This document shows positions 17,239 to 25,968 of a stretch of DNA of 64,000 nt, piece by piece. Each line of letters opens with the position of its first letter. The stretch's first letter is position 1. The notes under the pieces were generated by a model. The model was not told the origin of the DNA, made no database searches, and saw only the letters and a program-made list of their open reading frames with translations. Source of the stretch: Harmothoe impar (Eukaryota > Annelida > Polychaeta > Phyllodocida > Polynoidae); the NCBI GenBank assembly GCA_947462335.1, contig OX381704.1, positions 21,282,442-21,346,441 on the forward strand. The letters run 5' to 3'. The position numbers were made by a program, and so were the translations under genes.

Positions 17239-20200
17239 ATGCATAGACACGTGAATACTATCAGTTGTATTCGGTGTAATGCACCTAGAATTCCTAGACA
17301 AGTTACTATACATAACAGTAGTAAGAACTTGTGTACTTCAGAGACTTGCTTGAGAGAAGTCTTCTCTAGTGAAACAGTTTTACCTGAAGAGATTGAGAAA
17401 AACTCTCTTTTCTTAGAATATTACAAATCAAATTTCAGATCGATAGGTCAAGGTTTAGTTGTGTTAGGTTGTGTACAAGCTATATATAACGTCAGATTAA
17501 CTACTTTTGAATCTGATCAAGGAGTGAGTGAGATAGTGACAGCTCTCAGAGCTATACATGAGAACCAGTTATACAGTTATAGAGTAGCTGTGTCTTTTGG
17601 TCGAATTTTGACTTGCACTGAAGACGCTGAGCAAAGAGTCATGTATTTTCATGCTTCAGCTAACAACTCTTCAGTTTTTTATGACAGTGAAGACCATCAA
17701 GACCCTTACTTCTTAGTTAAGAACTCTGAGAGCTTTGAAAGTTGCATAGATCTATTGAAAAGTAAAGTGAAAGTTGACACAAGTAGACCTGACACAAAGT
17801 GGAAAGTAGTAGGTAATGTGAATGTGAATCTGACTTATATTAGACCTACAAATGTGTTCTTAGGTAAGTTAGAGAGTGTCCCTCCTAGTTTCAGGAAAAG
17901 AGGTATGTTACACTTCCACCGAGACTCTTACAGTAAGAGAGTGTACAGAGACAACTTGTGTTTCTTTAGATGCTTGTCACACCACTTGTATAAAACATTA
18001 GATAGAACTGTAGAGCTTTTCAAAGAAGCTTATCCAGACACTTGTCAGAAAAAGTTCAAAGGTATTCTCTTAAGTGATTTAGATAGATTAGAGAAAGTAT
18101 TCAAAATAGACATACGAGTGTTCAAGCTGTCTAGTACTAATAAAGTGACTGTAGTGCGTAGCAAGCTTTGTAGTAGCAAGAAAGTCTTGAATCTCAACAT
18201 GTACCGCAACCACTTGAGTCTGATAGTAGACATGTGTAAATATGGTCGCGTGTACAGTTGTGAAAAATGTTACAAAGCATTCTCTTCTAATTACAACTTG
18301 AAGAGACACACTGCTGTAACAAAAGACTGTACTAAAGTACGATTTATATACAAAGGGGGTGTGTACAAACCTAGTAGAACTATATTTCAGAAGTTGAGTG
18401 AGTTAGGTGTACATACACCTGCTCACTTAAAGATATACCCATATAAGATTGCTTTCGACTTTGAAAGTTATTTTGTAAAGAACGGTGAGAAAAGTTGTAA
18501 CACAACTTTTGAGTTAGATCATGTACCACTGTCAGCTAGTGTAGCTAGTGACTTTCCAGGGTATACAGAACCAGTGTGTTTTGTCAGAGAGAGTAACAGG
18601 GAAAATGATGACTTAGTCAGTCGTGTATTAGGGTACATAGATATGTTAGCTTGTGAAATAGGTGAATGTGTCAGAGAGCGTTTTAAAGTAGTGACAGATC
18701 AGCTAGATGCTCTGCAAGCTGAAGAGGAAAAGTTAGAGAGTGCAGCTTTGAAAGCTGCTAAGTTAGAGAAAAGTAAGTATAATTTATCACCTGTCGTCAG
18801 AGCTAAACAAGCTCTGACAGCTTATATGAACAGAGTACCTGTAGTAGGTTTTAACTCAGGTCGATATGACTTAAATCTAATAAAGAGAAGCTTCCACACT
18901 TTCTTCTCAGAAAGAGAAAAGAAACCTATGACGACTATTAAAAGGTGCAACCAGTACATTGCTGTATACACTGAGCACTTAGTCTTCTTAGACATGGTGA
19001 ACTATCTAGCTCCAGGTTATAATTACGCTAGTTATTTGAAAGCTTTTTTGAAAGACACAGAGAAAGGTTTTTTTCCTTATGAGTGGATGGACAATGTTCG
19101 AAAATTAGATAACACAACTCTCCCACCTAGGAGAAGTTTCTATAGCTCTCTGACTGGGAAAGGTATAACTCAAGCTGAGTATAGAAGCTGTAAAGAAGTG
19201 TGGGTGAAAGAAAAAATGAAAACAATGAAAGACTACTTAGTGTACTATAACAATTTAGATGTAGCTCCATTTGTCAGAGCTATAAATGAACATAGCAAGT
19301 TCTTCATAGAAAGGAGTGTCGACATGTTCAAAGATGGTTTGACACTTCCAGGTTTGACTTTGAAGTTCCTCTTTCAGAACACTGAGTTGAATGCGACACC
19401 TTATGTTCTCTTTTCACATCATGAAAAAGAAGTCCACAACTTACTGAGAAAGAATTTAGTTGGTGGACCTGCTATAATATTCCACAGACACCATCGTAGT
19501 GGTATAACTAGAATAAGAGAGCGTAAGTATGGAGTTGATAGTAAGAAGTGTGATCACATTTTAGGAGTAGATGCAAATAGTTTGTACTTGAAATGTATGG
19601 GTGAAGCTCATTGTACAGGTTTCTATGTAGTGAGACGTCACGAAGATGATTTCAAGCCTGTTCTCAGTCAGCAAATCAGTTACTCAGCTGTAGAATGGCT
19701 CCGTTACAGAGCTATAGTAGACAAAGTACCTATTTTACATCAATACAACTATGGTGAAGTCAGTGTAGGTAGTCAGCGTATAAGAGTAGATGGGATAGTC
19801 CCTGATCGTAAATTGATATACCAGTTCCACGGTTGCTATTGGCATGGTCATACATGTCAGATCAACAAGACATTGATGACTAGTACGAAGGGTCGGGAAT
19901 GGATAGAAGAGCGTTCTACTAAAACAGCTGCTGTAACTCTGTATCTGAAAAGTTTAGGTTACACAGTAGTAGAACAATATGAATGTCAGTGGATCAAATT
20001 ACGAAAAAACACTCAGTGTTTGAAACTGAAACCGGAATGGAGTGTTAATAGACCGTCTTCAGCTGGTAAGATGAGTCAAGCTGAGATAATAGAAGGCGTG
20101 AAAAGTGGTTCAGTGTTTGGGTTGATTCAAGTAGATATTCACACACCTGAACATCTCAAACCATATTTTGCTGAAATGACACCAGTTTTCAAGAACATTC

Positions 20201-21321
20201 TTGTCAGCAAAGAAGATGTAGGTGATCATATGAAAAGTTATCTAGAAAGTGTAGGGAAACTGCGCCAACCTCAGAGACAGTTGATAGGTAGTTTCCATGG
20301 ATCAGGTCTTCTACTAGGTACCCCGTTACTTAAGTGGTATCTAGAGAAAGGTTTAGTAGTTAGCAAAGTGCACTTGTTAGTTCAATACACACCTGAAGAA
20401 ACTTTCAGACCTTTTGTGCAAGAAGTGACAGCAGCTAGACGGAAAGGAGATGAGAATGTTGACTGCAAGATCTTGTCTGACTTGTATAAACTGTTAGGTA
20501 ACAGTTCATATGGTAAGACTATATGTAACAAGCAGAATTTCTTGAATACTAAATATGTAAGTCCAGATTTTGCTAGTCGACATTGTCTGCACTGGTCAGT
20601 ACAACAAGTGCATGACATCAGTGAGAACACTGTAGAAATGTCATCTCTCCCGACTAGTATCACATACGACTTACCTGTTCAGATTGGGTTCATGGTATAC
20701 CAGTATGCTAAACTGAAAATGTTAGCGTTCTACTACGACTTCTTGTTGAAGTTCATTGACTCAAAAGACTTTGAAATGTGTGAAATGGACACTGACAGTT
20801 TTTATTTTGCATTGTCTAAAAAGAATTTAGACGAAGCTGTCAAACCTGATATGCGTGAGCAATACTTCAGAGAGCGTCACAAGTGGTTACCTTCTGAATC
20901 TTGTGATAATCCTGAACATAGAGAGACGTACATTCAATGCAGAACACACAACTACCCATGGGTACAACCACCGTGTTGCTATCGCCGCCTGGTGTTTGAC
21001 AAGCGAACTCCAGGTCTGTTCAAGATAGAGTGGGAAGGAGACGCTATGACATCTTTGAACCCTAAATGTTACATGTGTGTCAGTGAGACAGGGAATAAGA
21101 CTAGTTGCAAAGGAGTTATCCAGAGGCAGAATAATCTTACTGAGACAAATTATCAGAACGTTTTGAAAACAGAAAAGACTCATGTAGTGACAAACAGAGG
21201 TTTCAGAGTTATAGACCATCACGTCACTACATACTCTCAGAACAAGCAAGGTCTAAATTACCAGTACATTAAGAGAATAGTATGTGAAGATGGTGTCAGC
21301 ACTGAACCTTTAGATATATGA
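17239..21321 (+). CDS. Protein-primed-type DNA polymerase B with OTU-like N-terminal domain
   Basis: 1360 residues. Exonuclease motifs: ExoI FDFES (406-410), ExoII FNSGRYD (538-544), ExoIII YYNNLD (669-674). Polymerase motifs: A VDANSLY (777-783), B KLLGNSSYG (1084-1092), C DTDS (1184-1187). All catalytic acids are present. N-terminal to these, residues 238-246 read DNLCFFRCL and a histidine (325) lies in NHLSLIV, matching the Asp/Cys/His layout of OTU deubiquitinase-like domains known in Polinton polymerases. A C2H2-like finger (Cys341, Cys344, His357, Cys364; the last is Cys, not His) links the two. It should replicate the element from its ends. Confidence 0.95.
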   Translation: MHRHVNTISCIRCNAPRIPRQVTIHNSSKNLCTSETCLREVFSSETVLPEEIEKNSLFLEYYKSNFRSIGQGLVVLGCVQAIYNVRLTTFESDQGVSEIVTALRAIHENQLYSYRVAVSFGRILTCTEDAEQRVMYFHASANNSSVFYDSEDHQDPYFLVKNSESFESCIDLLKSKVKVDTSRPDTKWKVVGNVNVNLTYIRPTNVFLGKLESVPPSFRKRGMLHFHRDSYSKRVYRDNLCFFRCLSHHLYKTLDRTVELFKEAYPDTCQKKFKGILLSDLDRLEKVFKIDIRVFKLSSTNKVTVVRSKLCSSKKVLNLNMYRNHLSLIVDMCKYGRVYSCEKCYKAFSSNYNLKRHTAVTKDCTKVRFIYKGGVYKPSRTIFQKLSELGVHTPAHLKIYPYKIAFDFESYFVKNGEKSCNTTFELDHVPLSASVASDFPGYTEPVCFVRESNRENDDLVSRVLGYIDMLACEIGECVRERFKVVTDQLDALQAEEEKLESAALKAAKLEKSKYNLSPVVRAKQALTAYMNRVPVVGFNSGRYDLNLIKRSFHTFFSEREKKPMTTIKRCNQYIAVYTEHLVFLDMVNYLAPGYNYASYLKAFLKDTEKGFFPYEWMDNVRKLDNTTLPPRRSFYSSLTGKGITQAEYRSCKEVWVKEKMKTMKDYLVYYNNLDVAPFVRAINEHSKFFIERSVDMFKDGLTLPGLTLKFLFQNTELNATPYVLFSHHEKEVHNLLRKNLVGGPAIIFHRHHRSGITRIRERKYGVDSKKCDHILGVDANSLYLKCMGEAHCTGFYVVRRHEDDFKPVLSQQISYSAVEWLRYRAIVDKVPILHQYNYGEVSVGSQRIRVDGIVPDRKLIYQFHGCYWHGHTCQINKTLMTSTKGREWIEERSTKTAAVTLYLKSLGYTVVEQYECQWIKLRKNTQCLKLKPEWSVNRPSSAGKMSQAEIIEGVKSGSVFGLIQVDIHTPEHLKPYFAEMTPVFKNILVSKEDVGDHMKSYLESVGKLRQPQRQLIGSFHGSGLLLGTPLLKWYLEKGLVVSKVHLLVQYTPEETFRPFVQEVTAARRKGDENVDCKILSDLYKLLGNSSYGKTICNKQNFLNTKYVSPDFASRHCLHWSVQQVHDISENTVEMSSLPTSITYDLPVQIGFMVYQYAKLKMLAFYYDFLLKFIDSKDFEMCEMDTDSFYFALSKKNLDEAVKPDMREQYFRERHKWLPSESCDNPEHRETYIQCRTHNYPWVQPPCCYRRLVFDKRTPGLFKIEWEGDAMTSLNPKCYMCVSETGNKTSCKGVIQRQNNLTETNYQNVLKTEKTHVVTNRGFRVIDHHVTTYSQNKQGLNYQYIKRIVCEDGVSTEPLDI

Positions 21322-21335
21322 CTCTCTCTTTCTGT

Positions 21336-21374
<39 letters not shown>

Positions 21375-22003
21375 TGTTTGTGTGTGACAAAAGACAAGTG
21401 AGTTGTATCACTCAAAAAAAAGTAAAAAAACTAACAGTATTTTCCTACAGTAAAAAAGAAAAGAGAAAATAGTTAAAGAAAAGGGGAAATTTTCTGTGAA
21501 GAAAAGAAAATTTCTACAAATGGAAATTAAGTAGTACTAACTATATAGTAAAAAAAAAGAAGGAGTAAAGGAAAATTTTCTGTGAAGAAAAAGAAAAAAT
21601 TTCCATAATTGGAAATTAAGTAGTACTAACTATATAGTAAAAAAAAAAAGAAGAAAAGAGAAAAATTTTCATGAAAAATTTTCATAAAAATGTAAATAAT
21701 ACAGCTTCTATAAAGAGAAAGAGAGAGAAATTATAGTTGAACATTCGAGGAAATTATCCAATTTCTCTCCGAATGTTTCACCTCAATTTCTCTCCTAGTG
21801 AACTATATCGCTAAAAAAAAGCTCGTAAAATAACAAAAAAAAGTGAACTGTATCACACCAAAAAATAAAAAGCAGGCGTGAAAAGAGAGTTGTTACAAAG
21901 ACGCCACTGACTGATTTCAGACTACTTTACTAAACTCTCTTTGTCCGTCAAATTCATCAGAGAAGATTATTTTTTTCTGATTAGTGTCAAGAAAATATAT
22001 ACA
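21322..22003. other. AT-rich gap with tandem repeats and repeated GTGA/TATCAC motif
   Basis: No gene. A GT microsatellite spans about 21333-21387. Two copies of an ~82-bp unit lie at about 21485-21569 and 21570-21650, sharing GGAAATTAAGTAGTACTAAC. A GTGA-N-TATCAC-like word occurs near 21399, 21798 and 21842. A TATA-like AAAAATAAAAAG and an initiator-like TTTCAGACT near 21916 lie before the next gene. Confidence 0.7.
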
Positions 22004-22942
22004 ATGGCTGACAGCAAGTTGACGTCAAAAATAGACGATATCCTTGACTCTGTCAGTATGTACAGTTCTATATATGGTAGTTGTAGTTCTAGACTTGATG
22101 CTTCACCACCAACTCTCTCACCACGTGAAAGTGAGAAAAATGTTCATACACCCCCACGCATTACAACTCATGTAAAACCAGTGTCACCTCGTAACTTCGA
22201 CACAGCTTTGACTTGTGGTTGTAGAGGTCATTTCTTCTGGGAGTTCATACCTGTAAATAATATTAGCTATTTTAGAGGAACCTTACCTGATGTTGTTGAG
22301 CGCTGTTTTTCCAGTATACATGTGTACAGAGATTTCCATGAAGCTTTCTGGGATGCATACACTCAGTGTATAGAGCAATCCACATTGAATCTGCCTATAT
22401 TCGTTGCAGATTTCACCATTGCTGTGTATCAAATGCATAACTCTCTGACTTGCCCCAGACACTATGCTAGATACACTCTAGGGAGTTTCAAGAGCTTCAT
22501 GGAGTTCAACGAAGTGTTACGTGAATCACCTATTATAGGCGCATTCTGTAGGTGTAATGTTCCGATGAACCCTTCAGATATCGCTTACAATGTGTGTTTC
22601 ACGTGTCTGCAAGCTACTCTAGAGTTGAAAGCTTTGTCTCTCACAGCTGTGTTACAGCATTTCTCGTATGAAGTCAGTTTCAAAACTGATTACTTGAATG
22701 CCCTGACTCCAGGTGTGAGAAACAATCGCGAATACTTTCTAGCTCAGTCATTGTTTGATGTGAAACTATCTAAAATTGTGAAGATGGGGACTGGTTGGGT
22801 GAGTACTTGGAATACTCGAGGTGTTTCTTGGAAAGGCCAGAAAGGTTTCACAACCAATCGTTCTTTCTGCATCATGTGTAACATTGCAGGGAATGGTCAT
22901 GACTTGTTTGTGTGCAAGAACTGTACAAAGTATAAAATGTGA
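22004..22942 (+). CDS. Cys-rich putative zinc-binding protein (Polinton cargo, orphan)
   Basis: 312 residues from the ATG at 22004; the frame extends upstream only through a TTG. The first ~65 residues are Ser/Pro-rich. Cysteine clusters follow: TCGCRGH, FCRC...VCFTC, and a C-terminal C-x2-C-x6-H-x4-C-x2-C arrangement (SFCIMC, GHDLFVCKNC) that would suit a zinc ribbon. I recognise no family. The stop codon overlaps an AATAAA signal at 22942-22947, so the 3' untranslated region is very short. It is the last plus-strand gene before the right terminal repeat. Confidence 0.65.
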   Translation: MADSKLTSKIDDILDSVSMYSSIYGSCSSRLDASPPTLSPRESEKNVHTPPRITTHVKPVSPRNFDTALTCGCRGHFFWEFIPVNNISYFRGTLPDVVERCFSSIHVYRDFHEAFWDAYTQCIEQSTLNLPIFVADFTIAVYQMHNSLTCPRHYARYTLGSFKSFMEFNEVLRESPIIGAFCRCNVPMNPSDIAYNVCFTCLQATLELKALSLTAVLQHFSYEVSFKTDYLNALTPGVRNNREYFLAQSLFDVKLSKIVKMGTGWVSTWNTRGVSWKGQKGFTTNRSFCIMCNIAGNGHDLFVCKNCTKYKM

Positions 22943-22947
22943 ATAAA
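22942..22947 (+). terminator. Poly(A) signal overlapping a stop codon
   Basis: AATAAA begins on the last base of the TGA stop of the Cys-rich gene, 40 bp before the right terminal repeat. Confidence 0.6.
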
Positions 22948-22986
22948 GTAACCAAAATAATATTTCTTGCCTTGTGTTTGTCTTTA

Positions 22987-23291
22987 GCATGTGACGGCAT
23001 TACTCAATGTCATTGTTGACATTTATTTCAACCACGTGGTCTTAAACACGTGTCATTGTTGACATTTATTATAAGCACGTGGTCTTCAACACGTGTACAA
23101 GTGAAGTAGGTCATGTTGACATTGTACTAGCCAATCAGAAGCTTGTAAAGTATGTCATGACCTCTGATGACGTCACTTCCTGTCATTTAGAAGCTTCTGA
23201 TTGGTTGACAGAGGTCACTTCCGTTCTGCAAGTGTCAACTGACCTAGATGCACCCGTTTACTACGCGCTGAATATGCTCCTATATACTACT
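22987..23291 (-). repeat. Polinton right terminal inverted repeat
   Basis: About 305 bp pairing with 4197-4488. It contains four CACGTG E-boxes, a perfect TGACGTCA (CRE) that the left copy lacks, two facing CCAAT boxes, two TGTCATTGTTGACA-type palindromes, and the ETS-like GTCACTTCCGT. The two terminal repeats have diverged by several substitutions and a ~20-bp internal length difference. Confidence 0.92.
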
Positions 23292-23297
23292 CATATC
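23292..23297. other. Polinton target-site duplication, right
   Basis: CATATC, identical to 4191-4196. Confidence 0.9.
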
Positions 23298-24403
23298 AGT
23301 TGGATGACTGTGCCTACTGTTTACTCACGCATGGGCAGGCCATGTTTTCCCCTATCACTATAATTCACCCTCCACAATTTAAAAGCTGACGGGATTAAAT
23401 GACAACATATGTTTGTGGAAATCACATAATTGAAGAGAGAAGATCTACAGCTTGATTTTGGTGGGTGCCACTCTCAAATCGGATGCTGTTAGCCTGAGAT
23501 ATCTACCTGAAAAATAAATTTTCTTAGAATTACATACACTGTTTGAAATATAACGGCCGCGCCCATTTTCTGTTATGCCCATTGTGTAGAGGGGAAACGT
23601 GGCTTTCTATTAATCCATACATTTTATACATAAGTTGTTGTTAACCCCCGCGGATTTCAATAATACAGTTACTATGTGTATTGGGCCGTCTACCAGGGGG
23701 TGTGATACCGCCCCTCACACACATATACCCCCATGTCCCTTCAGGTGTGCCCGGGCAGCCACATTGTAGGCTAGGGTGCGGGGCCACCCTCCTAAAACCA
23801 ATGTGGCAGGTAACACTGACGGAGCATGTTGGGGTGCAGCCAGGGGGGGAGGGTAAAGCTGTGAAAGCCGGGCACGGCCTGGTTGAAGTCGCACCTTTGG
23901 GGAGAGGGGTCCATGAAACGGAGCATTTCTATAGAACTTTTCTTCCAATTGATACCCCTTTTTTTCGATGAATAAACTCAAATTCTGTTTGTTCTAAACA
24001 TGCTAGACACAAAATTAAAACGGTTTTGTGATGCTGAAGGCATAGCGCATCAGTAGAAATAAAAAATGTAATGATAAAATACATTTTGAATTTCTCTGTG
24101 GTAATGCTAATATGAGGAGGGTAGCCAGTGTTTCAGAGGCAAACTGCTTAGGGCTGTGTGGCAGAGCCTTACACTAGCCATGCAGAGGGTCCAACTGGGA
24201 AGCTGTAGTGCCTAGAGAGTCCCTTAATGCTGTGGTCTAGTTACTTGGTAAACAGGGTCAATTTAGCCCAAACACCTCTTATTGTGTGACCACACCACAA
24301 CAGCAAGCTTGAGTGAACTACCAAACCTTGCTATACCTGGCGGCCCAACATGGACTTTCCCTGACCTCCATGACATGCCAGACAGTGTGTATTTGGCTGG
24401 CAT
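23298..24403. other. Intergenic sequence, no gene seen
   Basis: No supported gene. Open frames at 23680-23980 on both strands overlap in GC-rich text with no domain features and are probably chance or repeat-derived. Confidence 0.45.
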
Positions 24404-25274
24404 ATTCATAAGAATAACGCCAGTCAATGCAGTCCAATGTTAGCCAGCAAAGATGCCACTGCTGTTAGCTACTGCTACTTTGTATAATGCAACTATTGGG
24501 AATTCAAGATGGCTATCACATACACCATCAGAGGTAATATAGGGGTTGAGGTTATTGGTTTTATCAATGTAGTTGGCAGAATGATGACATTTGTATCAGA
24601 AGTGAAGGTTTAACCCAGAAAATCAGCTATTTCTTAGGTTTTCAAAGGATAATCTCATTAAAATTCAAGATGGCTGCCATTAACGTCCTCAAAAGTAACA
24701 TCATTGTAATTCTTGTCCCCAGAAATGCATATTTAGCATTTGGAATCATGATTCTAAGTTGATTAGAAGGGGAGATACATGATTTAGAGATATTCAGTGG
24801 TGGCCATCTTGGAAGATGGCCACCATAATTTCTACAGTCTATATCTGCAATGGCCCTTGATTTATAATTCATGTCTATGGTCTCAGGGATGTGTATGCCA
24901 AAATTCAGATTTTTTTCTGCAGGGAATCATATATTTCTCTCACCTGGTAATTTGGCAATAAGATTATTATCTTCATTTTTGCATAAATTATGCTAATTAG
25001 GGCATAACGAAAATTTATGAGAGGATGCATTTTTTATCTTTACTCAAATCTGGAGGCATTCTACCAGTTCTAGAAGATTTGGACTCATTTTATGACATTC
25101 TAGCATAGCCAACCTGCTAATTTGGCCACCTAATTATAATATGCTAATTAGGTGCCTTAATATGCAAAATTCGCGATGGCCCCTGGCAGATTTGGATTCT
25201 CTGGAAGAAACTGCATAAGAATCACTTCTCAAAAGTTTGTCAACCACCTAGGTGAGTACTTTGTAGAAAATGCC
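24404..25274 (-). repeat. ~870-bp interspersed repeat, copy B
   Basis: Inverted copy of 991-1866, ending at GTAGAAAATGCC. Both copies keep the same short internal frame, reflecting shared origin rather than coding. This copy lies between the Polinton and the LTR element. Confidence 0.8.
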
Positions 25275-25494
25275 GTCTATAGTTGGTGGCTCAAATTTTG
25301 AGATGGTTTGCCGATGTTGGTGCCATGGTACCACCTGACGTATTAATGGGTTTAGAATTGAATCAATTATTCCACTGTATCTTCTCTCGTAATTATTGAA
25401 AAGTGTCTCCCATGTGCTTTGGCCTTCCACTTACATGGCCTGCAGTGATTCCACTACTCACATAAATTTTTCAATTTTATTTGTATTTATGTAT

Positions 25495-25805
25495 TGTAGG
25501 GACACTAATATTGTAAGTTATCGAACGCCTACGAGGTAGTTTGGGCAGCCAGAGCCAGGGGGCACCCCTATCGGAAGCAGACAGTATATAAGCTGTCCTC
25601 ACCCCCTTGCTCTGGCAGACCTTCTCAGGTCTCCGACCGTATCATGTCATAAAGAAAGATCCATATCCATCCGAAAGAACAAGCACAAACGATTAGCATC
25701 ACTGTACAGGGTACCGTCCTAATAAAACCCTTTTACTTGCATCTCTACATGAAAACTGCAGTTCGAGTCCTTATTTAATCGAATTACATAAAGACGAACT
25801 CTACA
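25495..25805 (+). repeat. 5' LTR
   Basis: 311 bp with TATA box TATATAAG at 25585-25592 and poly(A) signal AATAAA at 25721-25726, defining U3, R and U5. It differs from the 3' LTR at five positions, four transitions and one transversion. Confidence 0.95.
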
Positions 25806-25806
25806 C

Positions 25807-25823
25807 TGGTGCCGTGACCAGGA
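25807..25823 (+). promoter_or_regulatory. Primer-binding site
   Basis: TGGTGCCGTGACC starts one base after the 5' LTR; the TGG pairs with the universal tRNA CCA end. The primer tRNA is not assigned. Confidence 0.7.
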
Positions 25824-25968
25824 TTTTCATGAAGGAGATAGCGGACTGACCCTGGCAGAGGCTCAGTCAAGAAAAGGGGGGGAAGAAGGATCCAGGCCTG
25901 ACCTGGAGGATGGGGAACTGGATCTTACAGTAGCCCAAATAAACGAAGTCTGGAATGTGGCATCTCGG

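Larger units (their letters stand above)
4197..23291. mobile_element. Complete Polinton/Maverick element, about 19.1 kb
   Basis: The element starts AGTAGTATATAGG and ends with the reverse complement, flanked by identical 6-bp CATATC duplications. It encodes every hallmark Polinton function: protein-primed-type DNA polymerase B, retroviral-type integrase with chromodomain, FtsK/HerA-type packaging ATPase, adenain-like cysteine protease, double jelly-roll major capsid protein and penton. No gene has an obvious frameshift or nonsense lesion, and the duplications are perfect, so insertion looks recent. Minus-strand genes fill 4604-14763 and plus-strand genes fill 15505-22942, diverging from a central non-coding region. 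Accessory genes (tandem death domain, DUF5662-like, SIM-bearing protein, Cys-rich protein) are unusual cargo. Confidence 0.95.

Noticed and set aside
23681..23981. Opposite-strand open frames of ~90 codons after the Polinton
   Set aside because: GC-rich text open on both strands with no domain, no splice sites and no start context; chance frames are likelier.
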